Of a stretch of DNA of 64,000 bases, positions 47,297 to 56,913 are shown piece by piece. The number at the start of each line of letters is the position of its first letter. Position 1 is the stretch's first letter. This DNA comes from Rhodanobacter sp. AS-Z3 (lineage in GTDB: Bacteria > Pseudomonadota > Gammaproteobacteria > Xanthomonadales > Rhodanobacteraceae). Location of the stretch: NCBI RefSeq assembly GCF_029224025.1, contig NZ_CP119392.1, positions 1,201,001 to 1,265,000 on the forward strand. Reading direction: 5' to 3'. A program made the position numbers and the translations under genes. The notes under the pieces are model-generated. The model made no database searches. It worked only from the letters and a program-made list of their open reading frames with translations, and was not told the origin of the DNA.

Positions 47297-48999
47297 CCGT
47301 TCGACAGTTCATCAGCGGATGCCTGCTGGCGCTGGTCTTGATTCCGGCGCTGGCGGTGGCGGGCGAGGTCTCTGCCACGCTGGATCGCAACAACGTGCAG
47401 CTTGGTGAGACGGTAACCCTGAACGTGCGCGTCAGCGGTCAGAGCATGGGTGTTGCTGCTCCGGACCTCGGTGCGCTGAACCAGGATTTCCAGATCCTCG
47501 GAACATCGCAGAACCGCAGCCTCAGCGTCGTCAATGGCAGCGCAAAGTCGGAGCTGACCTTCGGTATTGCGCTGCGTCCACGCCACCTCGGCACATTGCA
47601 GATTCCCGCCTTGAGTGTTGCCGGCGCGCAGACTGCGCCGTTGCAGCTCAATGTGACGGCGCCCGACCCGAGCGCGGCAGCTACGTCGTCGCAAGACGTC
47701 TTCATGGAATCGCAACTCAATCCTGCCCAAGGTTACGTCGGTCAGCAGTTCACCTACCTGACACGGTTGTACTACGCCAACCGCATCGGCGGTGACGCAC
47801 CGCAGCCGCCGCAGGTTGCCGGTGTCGAGATCACCCCGCTCGGCAAGGGACTGAACTACGACGCCGAGCGTGGTGGTCGCAGTTATCACGTACTCGAGCA
47901 GCGCTATGCAGTGACCCCGCAGCACGCCGGAAAAATTGAAATTCCTCCCGTCGATTTTGAAGGCCAGCAGACCGACCCGCGCGATCCCGACAGCTTCTTT
48001 GGTGCCACCGTTCCGGTCAGTGCCAGTGCCCCGGCGCAGGCCATCGAAGTAAAGCCGGCACCATCGAACTTCGCTGGCAGTGCATGGCTGCCGGCCCGCG
48101 CGCTGAGCTTGACACTGGACGGCTGGCCTAGTGCGCAGGGCGCAGCGCCAAGAGTGGGTCAGCCACTGAATCTGAGCATGACCCTGCAGGCTACGGGGCT
48201 GTCGTACGACGCACTGCCGGCACTGAGTCTGCCGGCGCTGGATGGCGCTACCGTTTACCCGGACAAGCCGGTCACTGGCAATCGCCAAGATGGCGACTGG
48301 ATCACCGGGCGCCGTCAGCAGTCTTTTGCGATCGTGCCCGAGCGTGCCGGCGCACTGACCATTCCGGCGATCAGTCTGAAATGGTGGAATGTGGTCAGCG
48401 ACCAGATGGAAGTGGCGCAGATTCCCGCGCATACGATCACTGTGTTGCCGGCCGCGGGCGCTGCTGCCACTCCTCCTGCGGCGGCCACGTCGGCAGAGAG
48501 CGCGATGCCGGATCGCGCCGTGGCCTCCGGGTCACCGGCTGTGCGGGTATCGGTTCCGTGGCGTTGGATCGCTCTGGTCAGCTTCGGGTTGTGGCTATTC
48601 AGCCTGCTGGGCTGGTGGTGGCATCGCCGTCGATCACCTGCCGTGATGACGCCAGCACTATCGCCGCGCAACTCCTCGCGCAGCGAGCAAATGGCCTTTC
48701 TTGCCGCCGCACGTGGCAGCGATTCGGCGGCGCAAACGCGTAGCTTGCTGGCGTGGGCACGTGCAGAGCGGCCGGGAATTCAGCATCTGGGTGAGCTGTC
48801 TGCGGCGCTGGACGATCCGCGCCAGCGCGCGGCTATCGCCCGTTTGCAGCAACGGCATTACGCCGGTGTGGGGACATCTACCCCGGCAGGCGATGGGGAG
48901 CTGGCGGAGGTATTCAAGCGCGGCTTTGGCTGGCGCGCGCCGGATGCGGCGGATGCGGAATCCACGCTGGCTCCGCTGTATCCCTTCAAACTGCGTTGA
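47293..48999 (+). CDS. BatD-family protein
   Basis: 568-residue oxygen-tolerance/BatD-type protein. It has a signal peptide (LLALVLIPALAVAGEVSA), repeated immunoglobulin-like beta domains (LDRNNVQLGETVTLNVRVSGQ near 26, FMESQLNPAQGYVGQQFTYLTRLYY near 137), a membrane helix near 420-440 (WRWIALVSFGLWLFSLLGWWW) and a cytoplasmic helical tail. It is last in the six-gene MoxR operon; all five junctions overlap, which implies a stoichiometric complex. Confidence 0.9.
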   Translation: MTVRQFISGCLLALVLIPALAVAGEVSATLDRNNVQLGETVTLNVRVSGQSMGVAAPDLGALNQDFQILGTSQNRSLSVVNGSAKSELTFGIALRPRHLGTLQIPALSVAGAQTAPLQLNVTAPDPSAAATSSQDVFMESQLNPAQGYVGQQFTYLTRLYYANRIGGDAPQPPQVAGVEITPLGKGLNYDAERGGRSYHVLEQRYAVTPQHAGKIEIPPVDFEGQQTDPRDPDSFFGATVPVSASAPAQAIEVKPAPSNFAGSAWLPARALSLTLDGWPSAQGAAPRVGQPLNLSMTLQATGLSYDALPALSLPALDGATVYPDKPVTGNRQDGDWITGRRQQSFAIVPERAGALTIPAISLKWWNVVSDQMEVAQIPAHTITVLPAAGAAATPPAAATSAESAMPDRAVASGSPAVRVSVPWRWIALVSFGLWLFSLLGWWWHRRRSPAVMTPALSPRNSSRSEQMAFLAAARGSDSAAQTRSLLAWARAERPGIQHLGELSAALDDPRQRAAIARLQQRHYAGVGTSTPAGDGELAEVFKRGFGWRAPDAADAESTLAPLYPFKLR

Positions 49000-49014
49000 G
49001 CACGCCCGGGGAAT

Positions 49015-49542
49015 TCATTCGGCTGCGGCTTCGTTCAGCGCATGCTGGAACACGAGCGCCATCTGTTCGCTGAAGCAACACAGCGTGACGTCGATGTCGT
49101 CGCCGACCAATGCATCGCGCAAGGTGTGTGCGGCCACGCTGGCGGCAAGTGCTGCCGGGTAGCCATAGACACCGCAACTGATCGCCGGAAAGGCGATCGT
49201 GCGTCCGTGATTTTCGCGCAGCAATCGCAAAGCGCTTTGGTAACAGCTTGCCAGCAAACGCGCCTCGCCATGCCGGCCGTCACGCCATACTGGCCCCGCC
49301 GTATGAATCACGTACCGCGCCCGCAACGCAAAACCTGGCGTGATACGCGCCTCTCCGGTGGGACAGCGTACGCCGGGCGCTGCTTCCGGCAGGGCGCGAC
49401 AAGCCGCCAGCAAGCCTGGCCCGGCGGCACGGTGGATGGCGCCATCCACGCCGCCGCCACCGAGCAGGCCCGGGTTGGCCGCGTTGACGATGGCATCGAC
49501 GTCGAGCGTGGTGATGTCCGCCTGGATAATTTCGATTGGCAT
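49015..49542 (-). CDS. Macrodomain protein (O-acetyl-ADP-ribose deacetylase-like)
   Basis: 175-residue MacroD-type domain that binds ADP-ribose and removes O-acetyl- or protein-linked ADP-ribose. Seen: IEIIQADITTLDVDAIVNAANPGLLGGGGVDGAIHRAAGP (catalytic N-A-A-N and G-G-G-G-V loop) and FPAISCGVYGYP near 120. ATG 49542 aligns with E. coli YmdB. Convergent with the batD-like gene and divergent from the MarR gene, sharing a 72-base regulatory gap. Confidence 0.93.
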   Translation of the reverse strand: MPIEIIQADITTLDVDAIVNAANPGLLGGGGVDGAIHRAAGPGLLAACRALPEAAPGVRCPTGEARITPGFALRARYVIHTAGPVWRDGRHGEARLLASCYQSALRLLRENHGRTIAFPAISCGVYGYPAALAASVAAHTLRDALVGDDIDVTLCCFSEQMALVFQHALNEAAAE

Positions 49543-49614
49543 GGCTTCGCGCAAGTGGACGGCTTGCCCTATGCTTCAGGCAGGCATTCTGGCGTGCAGG
49601 AGTCGCAACGGATC

Positions 49615-50070
49615 ATGGCGAAAACGGAAGACATTTCCTTTGGTTACCTGCTCAGCGACGTGACCTTGCTGTTCCGCAAGCACTTTGACCGTCGCGCGGT
49701 AAAATTCGGGCTGACCCGCGCGCAATGGCGCGCCACCAAGATGTTGTACCACCGCGAGGGTCTGCGGCAAAACGAGCTGGCCGAGTTTCTGGAAATGGAG
49801 CCGATTGCGGTCGGTCGGGTGATCGACCGCCTGCAAGCTGCCGGCTTCGTCGAGCGTCGATCCGACCCCAGGGATCGACGCGCGTGGCGCTTGTATGTCA
49901 CCGATCAGGCCAAGGTCATTGTGGGCGACATGGAGGTTATTGCGCGTGGCTTGCGCAGGGATGCCACCCAAGGCATCGACTACGAAGAGCTGAGCCAGGC
50001 GCTGGCGGTGATCAACAAGATCAAAGACAACCTGCAGGCGCTGGAACAGGGCGACACTGCCGATGCCTGA
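49615..50070 (+). CDS. MarR-family transcriptional regulator
   Basis: 151-residue winged-helix regulator. The DNA-binding core is RAQWRATKMLYHREGLRQNELAEFLEMEPIAVGRVIDRLQAAGFVERRSDPRDRRAWRLYVT, with the wing arginines of DPRDRRAWRL. Start at ATG 49615 after GGAG (13 bases, somewhat far). It lies 172 bases upstream of the RND adaptor on the same strand and probably controls that pump, as MarR proteins commonly do; the ligand is unknown. Confidence 0.92.
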   Translation: MAKTEDISFGYLLSDVTLLFRKHFDRRAVKFGLTRAQWRATKMLYHREGLRQNELAEFLEMEPIAVGRVIDRLQAAGFVERRSDPRDRRAWRLYVTDQAKVIVGDMEVIARGLRRDATQGIDYEELSQALAVINKIKDNLQALEQGDTADA

Positions 50071-50242
50071 GGAGTGACCCGGTTTGCCAGTGCCATCAGT
50101 CGCGGTCATCAGCCGGGCAAGTCGCGTCATAGTGGTTCCCGAAGTAGTGCACTCGGCGTCAACCTGATCCGGCTACGTGCGTTGAAGTCAAGTTATTGCA
50201 TGGTTGGCTGGTCGATGCTCCGTTCGCGTGCAGGAGTTCATC

Positions 50243-51397
50243 GTGCCCTCCGCGTCAGCCAAGAAGATCGAGCAGTCAGCAAACATGTCCTGGAAGAAAA
50301 TTGTCCTCGTGCTGGCTGCGTTGCTGGCCGTCGCTCTTGCTGTTCATTTCGGACGTGGTGCGAGTCACGATACCGGCAAGGCGCGCTCGCCCGAAGCAGT
50401 GCCGGTAGAGGTTGCAACAGCCACTCAGGGTGACGTCGAGCTGTCGCTGAAACTGGTGGGGCGCGTCGAGGCCTGGTCCACCGTGACCTTGCGCGCGCGC
50501 GTGTCCGGCCAGTTGCAATCCCTGTCGTTCACACCCGGCGCGCGGGTACACAAGGGCAGTGTGCTGGCGCAGCTCGACCCGAGCCTGCTGAAGGCGCAAC
50601 TGGATCAGGCACGCGGCAACGTCGCGCGTGACCAGGCCTTGCTGCAGAAGGCCGAAGCCGACCAGCGACGTTACGCCGACATGCTGACCAAGGGTTTCGT
50701 CTCGAAGGCTGATTACGATCTTTACAAGGCCAACCTTGCCGTGGCCAGAGCCAGCCTGCAGACCGATCGTGCCGCACAGGAGCTGGCGCAAACCCAGCTC
50801 GGTTACACGCGAATCGTGGCCCCGTTCGACGGCATGGCCGGTGCCCCACTGGTCTGGCCCGGTGCGCAGATCAGCGCCGATACCACCGACCTCGTGGTCT
50901 TGAACCAGGTCGAGCCGGTACGCGTCGCCTTCAATATCCCGCAGGACAGCCTGCCCGCCGTGCGTATCGCGCGACAGCAGGGGCCGCTCACCGTACAGGC
51001 AACGATTTCCGGTGATCAAGGCAAGCCGTTGGCCGGCTTGCTGGATTTCATCGACAACGCGGTGGATGCCAATACCGGCACGATCGTGCTGAAGGCGCGT
51101 TTCGACAACGCCGAGCATCGACTGACCCCTGGCCAGTTCGTGCAGGTAAGCCTGCCCACCACACGGCTGGTCAACGCTGTCAGCGTGCCGGTTCATGCAC
51201 TGCAGAGCTCCAGCAATGGCAACTTCGTGTTTGTGGTTGGTTCCGGCAACAAGGTGCAGCAACGCTATGTCACGACCGGACCGACCAGCGCAGGGCGCAC
51301 GGTGATCGACAAGGGGCTGGCTGGCGGCGAGCAAGTCGTGGTTGAGGGCCAGATGCTGCTGGCGGATGGCAGTACTGTTTCCGTCAAGCAGGGCTGA
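50243..51397 (+). CDS. RND efflux periplasmic adaptor subunit
   Basis: Membrane-fusion protein of a tripartite exporter. 384 residues from GTG 50243, chosen because AGGAG lies six bases upstream; the ATG at 50285 has none. The N-terminal helix (KKIVLVLAALLAVALAVHF) anchors it. Then lipoyl/barrel-sandwich halves (RVSGQLQSLSFTPGARVHKGSVLAQLDPSL and FDGMAGAPLVWPGAQISADTT), an alpha-hairpin between them and a C-terminal beta-barrel follow. MdtA/AcrA family. It is 4 bases from the permease gene. Confidence 0.93.
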   Translation: MPSASAKKIEQSANMSWKKIVLVLAALLAVALAVHFGRGASHDTGKARSPEAVPVEVATATQGDVELSLKLVGRVEAWSTVTLRARVSGQLQSLSFTPGARVHKGSVLAQLDPSLLKAQLDQARGNVARDQALLQKAEADQRRYADMLTKGFVSKADYDLYKANLAVARASLQTDRAAQELAQTQLGYTRIVAPFDGMAGAPLVWPGAQISADTTDLVVLNQVEPVRVAFNIPQDSLPAVRIARQQGPLTVQATISGDQGKPLAGLLDFIDNAVDANTGTIVLKARFDNAEHRLTPGQFVQVSLPTTRLVNAVSVPVHALQSSSNGNFVFVVGSGNKVQQRYVTTGPTSAGRTVIDKGLAGGEQVVVEGQMLLADGSTVSVKQG

Positions 51398-51401
51398 TGT
51401 C

Positions 51402-54400
51402 ATGACTATCCCGGAGCTGTGCATTCGCCGACCGGTGATGACGACCTTGTTGATGACGGCGCTGCTGGTATTCGGCGTGGTCGCCTACCCACAGCTTCCC
51501 GTGAACGAGCTGCCGAACGTCGACTTCCCTACCATCAGCATCAGTGCCAGCCTGCCGGGCGCTTCGCCGGAAACGATGGCCTCGGCAGTAGCCACGCCAC
51601 TGGAAGGCAAGTTGTCGACCATCGCCGGAATCAGCTCGATGAGTTCGACCAGCGCGCTGGGCTCCACTTCGATCACGCTGACCTTCGAGCTGGATCGCAA
51701 CATCGATGCGGCCGCGCAGGACGTGCAGTCGGCGATTTCCTCGGCCTTGCGTCAGTTGCCGAAGGAGATGAGCACGCCGCCCACGTTCCGCAAGGTCAAT
51801 CCGGCGGATGCGGCGATTCTGTATTTGGCGATGAGCTCGAACACCTTGCCGTTGACCCAGGTGGACGAATACGCCGAAACGGAGCTGGCGCAGCAGTTGT
51901 CGATGGTTGATGGCGTGGCTCAGGTCAGCGTTTATGGCTCACAGAAATACGCCGTACGCATCAGCGTGGACCCGAGCCGGCTGGCGGCTGCCGGCATCGG
52001 CATCGATCAGGTGCAGAAGGCGATTGCCGACGCCAACGTCAACCAATCCACCGGATCGTTGTACGGTAAACGTCAGCAACTGCCGATCCGCAGCGATGGC
52101 CAGTTGCAGCGTGCCGCCGCCTACAACGATGTGGTGGTGGCCTGGCGCAACGGCGCCCCGGTGCATGTGGGCGACATCGGCAAGGCGCGCGACAGCGTGC
52201 AGGACGACCAGCGTGCCAGTTCGTACAACGGCACCAAGTCGATCGTGCTGGCGATCCAGCGCCAGCCCGGTGCGAACACCGTGGCGACCGTGGATCGAAT
52301 CAAGGCGGTGCTGCCGAGTTTCCGCACCAGCCTGCCTCCCTCGGTGAAGCTGGAAACGCTGTACGACCGTTCGCAGTCGATCCGTGCCTCAGTCGACGAT
52401 GTGCAGTTCACCTTGCTGTTGGCCGGTGCGCTGGTGGTGTTCGTGATCTATCTGTTCCTCGGCAGTCTTTCCGCCACGCTGATTCCGGCGGTGGCGTTGC
52501 CGATCTCGGTGCTGGGTACGTTTGGTGTGATGCATGCACTGGGCTACAGCCTCGACAATCTTTCGCTGCTGGCGCTGACTCTCGCGGTTGGTTTTGTGGT
52601 GGACGATGCGATCGTGATGCTGGAAAACATCGTGCGTCACATGGAAGCCGGCGTGCCGCCATACGAAGCTTCGCTGCTGGGCTCGCGCGAAGTCGGCTTC
52701 ACCATTTTTTCGATGACGTTGTCGTTGATCGCCGTGTTCATCCCGGTGATGTTCATGGGTGGCATTGTGGGCCGCCTGTTTCACGAGTTCGCGGTGGTGA
52801 TCAGCGTGGCGATCCTGATTTCCGGCATCGTGGCGATCACCTTGACGCCGATGCTGTGCAGTCGCTTCGTCAAGGCTCACGGTGCCGAGAAGAAGAACTG
52901 GCTGATCGCCGGTTTCGACCGCGGTTTCAGCGCGGTGCAGCGTGGCTACGCCAGCAGCTTGCGTTGGTGCATGGATCGCCCGCGTCTGGTGCTGGCCGGA
53001 TTTGGCCTGAGCCTGCTGGCCACCGCGTTGCTGTTCTACGTGACTCCGAAGGATTTCATTCCGGCCGGTGACAACGGCCAGTTGCGCGTCAATACCGAAG
53101 GCCCGCAGGACGTGTCCTTCGATGGCATGCTCGGGCGTCAGCAGCAACTGGTCGACATCGTGGCGAAAGACCCGAACATCGCCGGGTACATGTCCACGGT
53201 CGGCGCCGGTGGCGCGCGCAGCACGGTCAACAATGGCTCGATCCTGATGCTGTTGAAGCCGGCAAGCGAGCGCAAGCTCGACCCGGAAGGCATTATCCGC
53301 GAGTTGAGGCCGAAGCTGGCCACCGTGCCGGGCATCCGCAGCTATATCCAGAACCAGCCGGCGATCCAGATTGGCGGGCGCCAGTCCAAGGCGCAGTATC
53401 AATACACGCTGCAGTCGGTGAATCTCGATCAGCTGTATGAGTGGAGCGGCAAGGTCACCCGGGCGTTTGCCGCGCTGCCTGGCTTCGAGGATGTCACCAA
53501 CGACCTTGACCTCAACAGCCCGTCAATCGTGGTCAAGGTCGACCGCGCGAAACTGGCGCCGCTGGGGTTGACCATGGCGCAGGTGCAGACCGCGCTGGGT
53601 ATTGGCTTCGGCGAGAACCAGATTTCCACCATCTACGGTTCCGCCACGCAGTACTGGGTGATTTTTCAGGTTGAGCGCAAGCTGCAGGATGATCCGTCCG
53701 TACTGTCACAGTTGTATGTCACCTCGAACAACGGCGGGCTCGTGCCGCTCAGTGCCGTGGCCAGTTTTGAACGTGAAGCGCAGGCGCTGACGGTCAATCA
53801 TCAAGGCCAGTTGCCGGCGGTGACGGTGTCGTTCAACCTCGCCTCCGGCGTGTCGCTGAGCGACGCGGTCGCCAGCATCAGTGGCGCGATGAATTCGATG
53901 GGCCTGCCGGCAACCATCAGCGGCAGCGTGCAGGGCACCGCACAGGCGTTCCAGCAATCGCTGCAGGGTATGGGCATGCTGTTGCTGCTGGCCGTGTTCG
54001 TGATCTATCTGGTGCTGGGCATTCTGTACGAAAGTTTCATCCATCCGCTGACGATCCTGTCCGGCTTGCCTGCGGCAGCGGTTGGCGCGCTGCTGACCCT
54101 GGTGATCTTCCATGCCTCGCTGGATCTGTTTGCCTTCGTCGGCATCGTGATGCTGATCGGCATCGTCAAAAAGAACGCGATCATGCTGATCGACTTCGCG
54201 CTGGAGCGTCAGCGCGTGGAAGGCATGCCGCCAGCGCAGGCTATCTTTGAAGCCTGTCGCGTGCGCTTCCGCCCGATCATGATGACCAGCATGGCGGCGA
54301 TGGCGGGCACCTTGCCGATCGCGCTGGGCATCGGCGCCGGTGCTGAAGTGCGTCGCTCGCTGGGTTTGGCGGTAGTCGGCGGGCTGATCTTCTCGCAGAT

Positions 54401-54512
54401 CCTCACGCTGTATCTGACCCCGGTGATCTACCTCGGTATGGATCAACTGCAGCAGCGCTTCGCGCGCAAGCCTCGTGTCGATGCGGCTGGGTTGTCCGGC
54501 GGCGAACACTGA
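51402..54512 (+). CDS. RND multidrug efflux permease (MdtB/MdtC type)
   Basis: 1036-residue inner-membrane proton-driven pump with 12 membrane helices. The opening LCIRRPVMTTLLMTALLVFGVVAYPQLPVNELP is MdtB/C-like. The proton relay is intact: VDDAIVMLEN (two Asp in helix 4) and VKKNAIMLIDF (Lys in helix 10). Two porter-domain loops and the AcrB-type FxPVMFMGG and GxxLTLYLTPVIYLG blocks are seen. A single permease is encoded, unlike the MdtB-MdtC pair, and no outer-membrane factor follows. Confidence 0.95.
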   Translation: MTIPELCIRRPVMTTLLMTALLVFGVVAYPQLPVNELPNVDFPTISISASLPGASPETMASAVATPLEGKLSTIAGISSMSSTSALGSTSITLTFELDRNIDAAAQDVQSAISSALRQLPKEMSTPPTFRKVNPADAAILYLAMSSNTLPLTQVDEYAETELAQQLSMVDGVAQVSVYGSQKYAVRISVDPSRLAAAGIGIDQVQKAIADANVNQSTGSLYGKRQQLPIRSDGQLQRAAAYNDVVVAWRNGAPVHVGDIGKARDSVQDDQRASSYNGTKSIVLAIQRQPGANTVATVDRIKAVLPSFRTSLPPSVKLETLYDRSQSIRASVDDVQFTLLLAGALVVFVIYLFLGSLSATLIPAVALPISVLGTFGVMHALGYSLDNLSLLALTLAVGFVVDDAIVMLENIVRHMEAGVPPYEASLLGSREVGFTIFSMTLSLIAVFIPVMFMGGIVGRLFHEFAVVISVAILISGIVAITLTPMLCSRFVKAHGAEKKNWLIAGFDRGFSAVQRGYASSLRWCMDRPRLVLAGFGLSLLATALLFYVTPKDFIPAGDNGQLRVNTEGPQDVSFDGMLGRQQQLVDIVAKDPNIAGYMSTVGAGGARSTVNNGSILMLLKPASERKLDPEGIIRELRPKLATVPGIRSYIQNQPAIQIGGRQSKAQYQYTLQSVNLDQLYEWSGKVTRAFAALPGFEDVTNDLDLNSPSIVVKVDRAKLAPLGLTMAQVQTALGIGFGENQISTIYGSATQYWVIFQVERKLQDDPSVLSQLYVTSNNGGLVPLSAVASFEREAQALTVNHQGQLPAVTVSFNLASGVSLSDAVASISGAMNSMGLPATISGSVQGTAQAFQQSLQGMGMLLLLAVFVIYLVLGILYESFIHPLTILSGLPAAAVGALLTLVIFHASLDLFAFVGIVMLIGIVKKNAIMLIDFALERQRVEGMPPAQAIFEACRVRFRPIMMTSMAAMAGTLPIALGIGAGAEVRRSLGLAVVGGLIFSQILTLYLTPVIYLGMDQLQQRFARKPRVDAAGLSGGEH

Positions 54513-54719
54513 CCTGTTTTCACGGCAGCGCTTCGCCGACGTATCTGACGTGACTGGAGTGCGCTGCCTGCAGTACGGCGCCGCACTGCTCGCTCAATCG
54601 CCCCCTGGCAGCGCCCACGAGTGGGCGTGAGACCCCTGCTGCTAACGGCTTGGCGGGCGATGCGCTGCCTGTGCGGCAAGCGTGCCGGGGCGCGGTTGGG
54701 TGCGGCGGCCTGGAACCAC

Positions 54720-56213
54720 TCAGGCCTTGGTCCCGGTGGCCTGCAGTTGGGCGATGGCATGTTCCACCTGGCGAATGCTGTGACTCTGTGCATCGGCTTC
54801 GGCGGCAATTTCGCGGATGCGCTCGGTGGCTTGTGTGGTTGAGCCAATGATGGCGAGCATCGCCTCGCCGGTTTGATGCGCGCGTTTGCTGCCGTCTGCC
54901 AGGGTGTTGATGGTGGCGTGTACCAGTTCGCGGATATCGCGTGAGGATTGTGCACTGCGCTGGGCCAGTGCGCGCACTTCCTGCGCGACCACCGCGAAAC
55001 CGCGGCCTTGCTCGCCTGCACGCGCGGCCTCTACGGCGGCATTCAAGGCCAGGATATTGGTCTGGAAGCCAATGGAGTCGATCAGGGTGATGATCTCGAC
55101 CATGTCTTGCGCGCGCTTGTTGACTTCATCGATGGTGCTGACCAAGTCTTTTACCAGGCTGCCGCCACGGTCTGCGCTGCTGGCGGCTTCGCCGGCCACG
55201 TGGTTGGCGTCTTTCGCTTTTCCGGCGATGGCCGGCACGGTCTGCGCCAGCGAGCCCAGCGATTGCTGCAGCTGATGGGAGGCCTGCGTTTGGCGGGTCA
55301 CGTCAGTGGCGTACTTGACCACCTTGAACGGCCGCCCGGACATGTCGAAGATCGGGTTGTAGGACGCCTGAATCCACGCTTCCTTGCCGTCCTTGCGAAT
55401 CCGCCGGAACAGGCCGGCGTGATATTCGCCGTCGTGCAGATGCGCCCAGAACTGGCGGTACGCTTCGCTGTCGCGTTCCTGCGGTGACACCAGCATGCGG
55501 TGATGGCGGCCGACCAACTCGTTGCGTGTATAGCCAACCGTCGCAAGAAAGTTTTCGTTGGCGTCAAGAATGTTGCCGTCAAGATCAAAAGTGATGACTG
55601 CCTGCGCCCGATCGATGGCGGCCAGTCGGCCTTCCATGTCGGCCATTTTCAGGCGCTGTTCGGTCACGTCAGCGGCATGCTGGATCACTTTGCACGGGCG
55701 ACCGCGTGCGTCGAGCAGCGGGCTGTAGCTGCCTTGTATCCATACTTCGCGCTTGTCTTTGCCGAGGCGTTTGTAGATGCCGCTTTGCGCAACACCTTCG
55801 CCAAGCTGCTTCCAGAACGCCTTGTACTTTTCGCTCTTGCGCGCCGCATCTGCGACAAACATGCCGTGGTGCTTGCCGACGACTTCGTCGTGGCTATAAC
55901 CCATGAGCTTGAGAAAGTTTTCGTTGGCATCGACGATGGTGCCGTCGAGCTCGAATTCGATGATCGCCTGCACCTTGTTCAGTGCCTGCATTTCACTGGT
56001 GAAATCATGGATCGTCGGGGCATCTTTCTGCGGATTGAGCCGGGCCTTGATCTGCTTGACTACGCCCAGTTCGGCAAATCGTTGCACCCACTTGAGCTGG
56101 CCAATCCGCTGTACCCATTTGCGGTTGCCCAGCCACACAAAGCCCCGGAGGCACCTGGCCCACGCCGGACCCACGAACTTCCTGAGTCGGTCAAGTCCAT
56201 CGGAAAAGGTCAT
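54720..56213 (-). CDS. Soluble PAS-PAS methyl-accepting chemotaxis protein
   Basis: 497 residues, no membrane helix. Two closely related PAS domains (about 75-185 and 195-310), with paired blocks [44 protein letters not shown], precede an MCP signalling domain. The hairpin tip contains [33 protein letters not shown]. This is the architecture of P. aeruginosa BdlA, which acts in biofilm dispersion. The first ~60 residues carry two WVQR repeats. Such proteins usually bind haem or flavin, but no ligand residue is certain. Single gene on this strand. Confidence 0.9.
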   Translation of the reverse strand: MTFSDGLDRLRKFVGPAWARCLRGFVWLGNRKWVQRIGQLKWVQRFAELGVVKQIKARLNPQKDAPTIHDFTSEMQALNKVQAIIEFELDGTIVDANENFLKLMGYSHDEVVGKHHGMFVADAARKSEKYKAFWKQLGEGVAQSGIYKRLGKDKREVWIQGSYSPLLDARGRPCKVIQHAADVTEQRLKMADMEGRLAAIDRAQAVITFDLDGNILDANENFLATVGYTRNELVGRHHRMLVSPQERDSEAYRQFWAHLHDGEYHAGLFRRIRKDGKEAWIQASYNPIFDMSGRPFKVVKYATDVTRQTQASHQLQQSLGSLAQTVPAIAGKAKDANHVAGEAASSADRGGSLVKDLVSTIDEVNKRAQDMVEIITLIDSIGFQTNILALNAAVEAARAGEQGRGFAVVAQEVRALAQRSAQSSRDIRELVHATINTLADGSKRAHQTGEAMLAIIGSTTQATERIREIAAEADAQSHSIRQVEHAIAQLQATGTKA

Positions 56214-56462
56214 GTGCTCATCCCAGTTGGTTTCCTGCTTGAAGGGTGGCGCTGGGCTGCCCTTCGCGAAAGAGGCCTGCTGCCCCTGATCGACACGGTG
56301 CAGCCGGATGGATCGACTCATTGCCGCTTTCCGACACGCCATGCCGCTCTATCGGCATCGTCGTGCACGGCTTTAGCGCCGGCGGGAGAGATGTGGCCGG
56401 ATGGTCAGCCGATGCCTTGCCTCCGGACGAGTTATCCTCGAACTTTCGCCAGGGAGTTCGCC

Positions 56463-56858
56463 ATGTTCAGCAGCTTGCGCGGTTTCCACCCGGGATTTCT
56501 GCTGCCTATCCTGCTGCTCAGCGCCTGTGCCAGCGGGCCGGTCAGCGCTGGCGTGATCGATGACGCCGCTTTACGCGCCTACGCCGCAAGTGACTTCAAC
56601 AAGGCAGCGCTGATGCATACGACGGTCGCGTTGGGGCGTCATCATGGCCAGCCGGTGGTGGCCGAGTTTCCGTGCTCGGATGTCTGCCCGCAATACACGG
56701 TTCGGATCATTCATTACCAGCTTGCCGACGGCGTCAGTTGCGCCAGCGTTGGTGGGGTGGAGAAGGAGATCCTGGTGCCGGTGGCAATCACCGTGCGCCT
56801 GAAGACGTTTTGCGTACCCAAGGCGATTGCCGGCGAGATGACAGCACCAAAGCGCTGA
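56463..56858 (+). CDS. Small putative lipoprotein
   Basis: 131 residues with a lipoprotein-type signal (FHPGFLLPILLLSAC, lipobox LLSAC, Cys near 22). The mature part has three further cysteines (FPCSDVCPQY and RLKTFCVP) that could form disulfides; no family recognised. ATG 56463 has AGGGAG seven bases upstream. Divergent from the PAS-MCP gene and convergent with the M28 peptidase. A GC-rich 7-bp hairpin (56882-56905) without T-run lies between the latter two. Confidence 0.7.
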   Translation: MFSSLRGFHPGFLLPILLLSACASGPVSAGVIDDAALRAYAASDFNKAALMHTTVALGRHHGQPVVAEFPCSDVCPQYTVRIIHYQLADGVSCASVGGVEKEILVPVAITVRLKTFCVPKAIAGEMTAPKR

Positions 56859-56913
56859 CAGGTGCTCGCTGGTCGGAAACAGCGCCGACCGGTGAAGATC
56901 GGCGCCGCGTGAC

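Noticed and set aside
54513..54719. Region between RND permease and MCP gene, checked for an outer-membrane factor or small gene
   Set aside because: Only a 7-bp GC-rich hairpin (54612-54618/54621-54627) is seen; no frame has homology or a ribosome-binding site.
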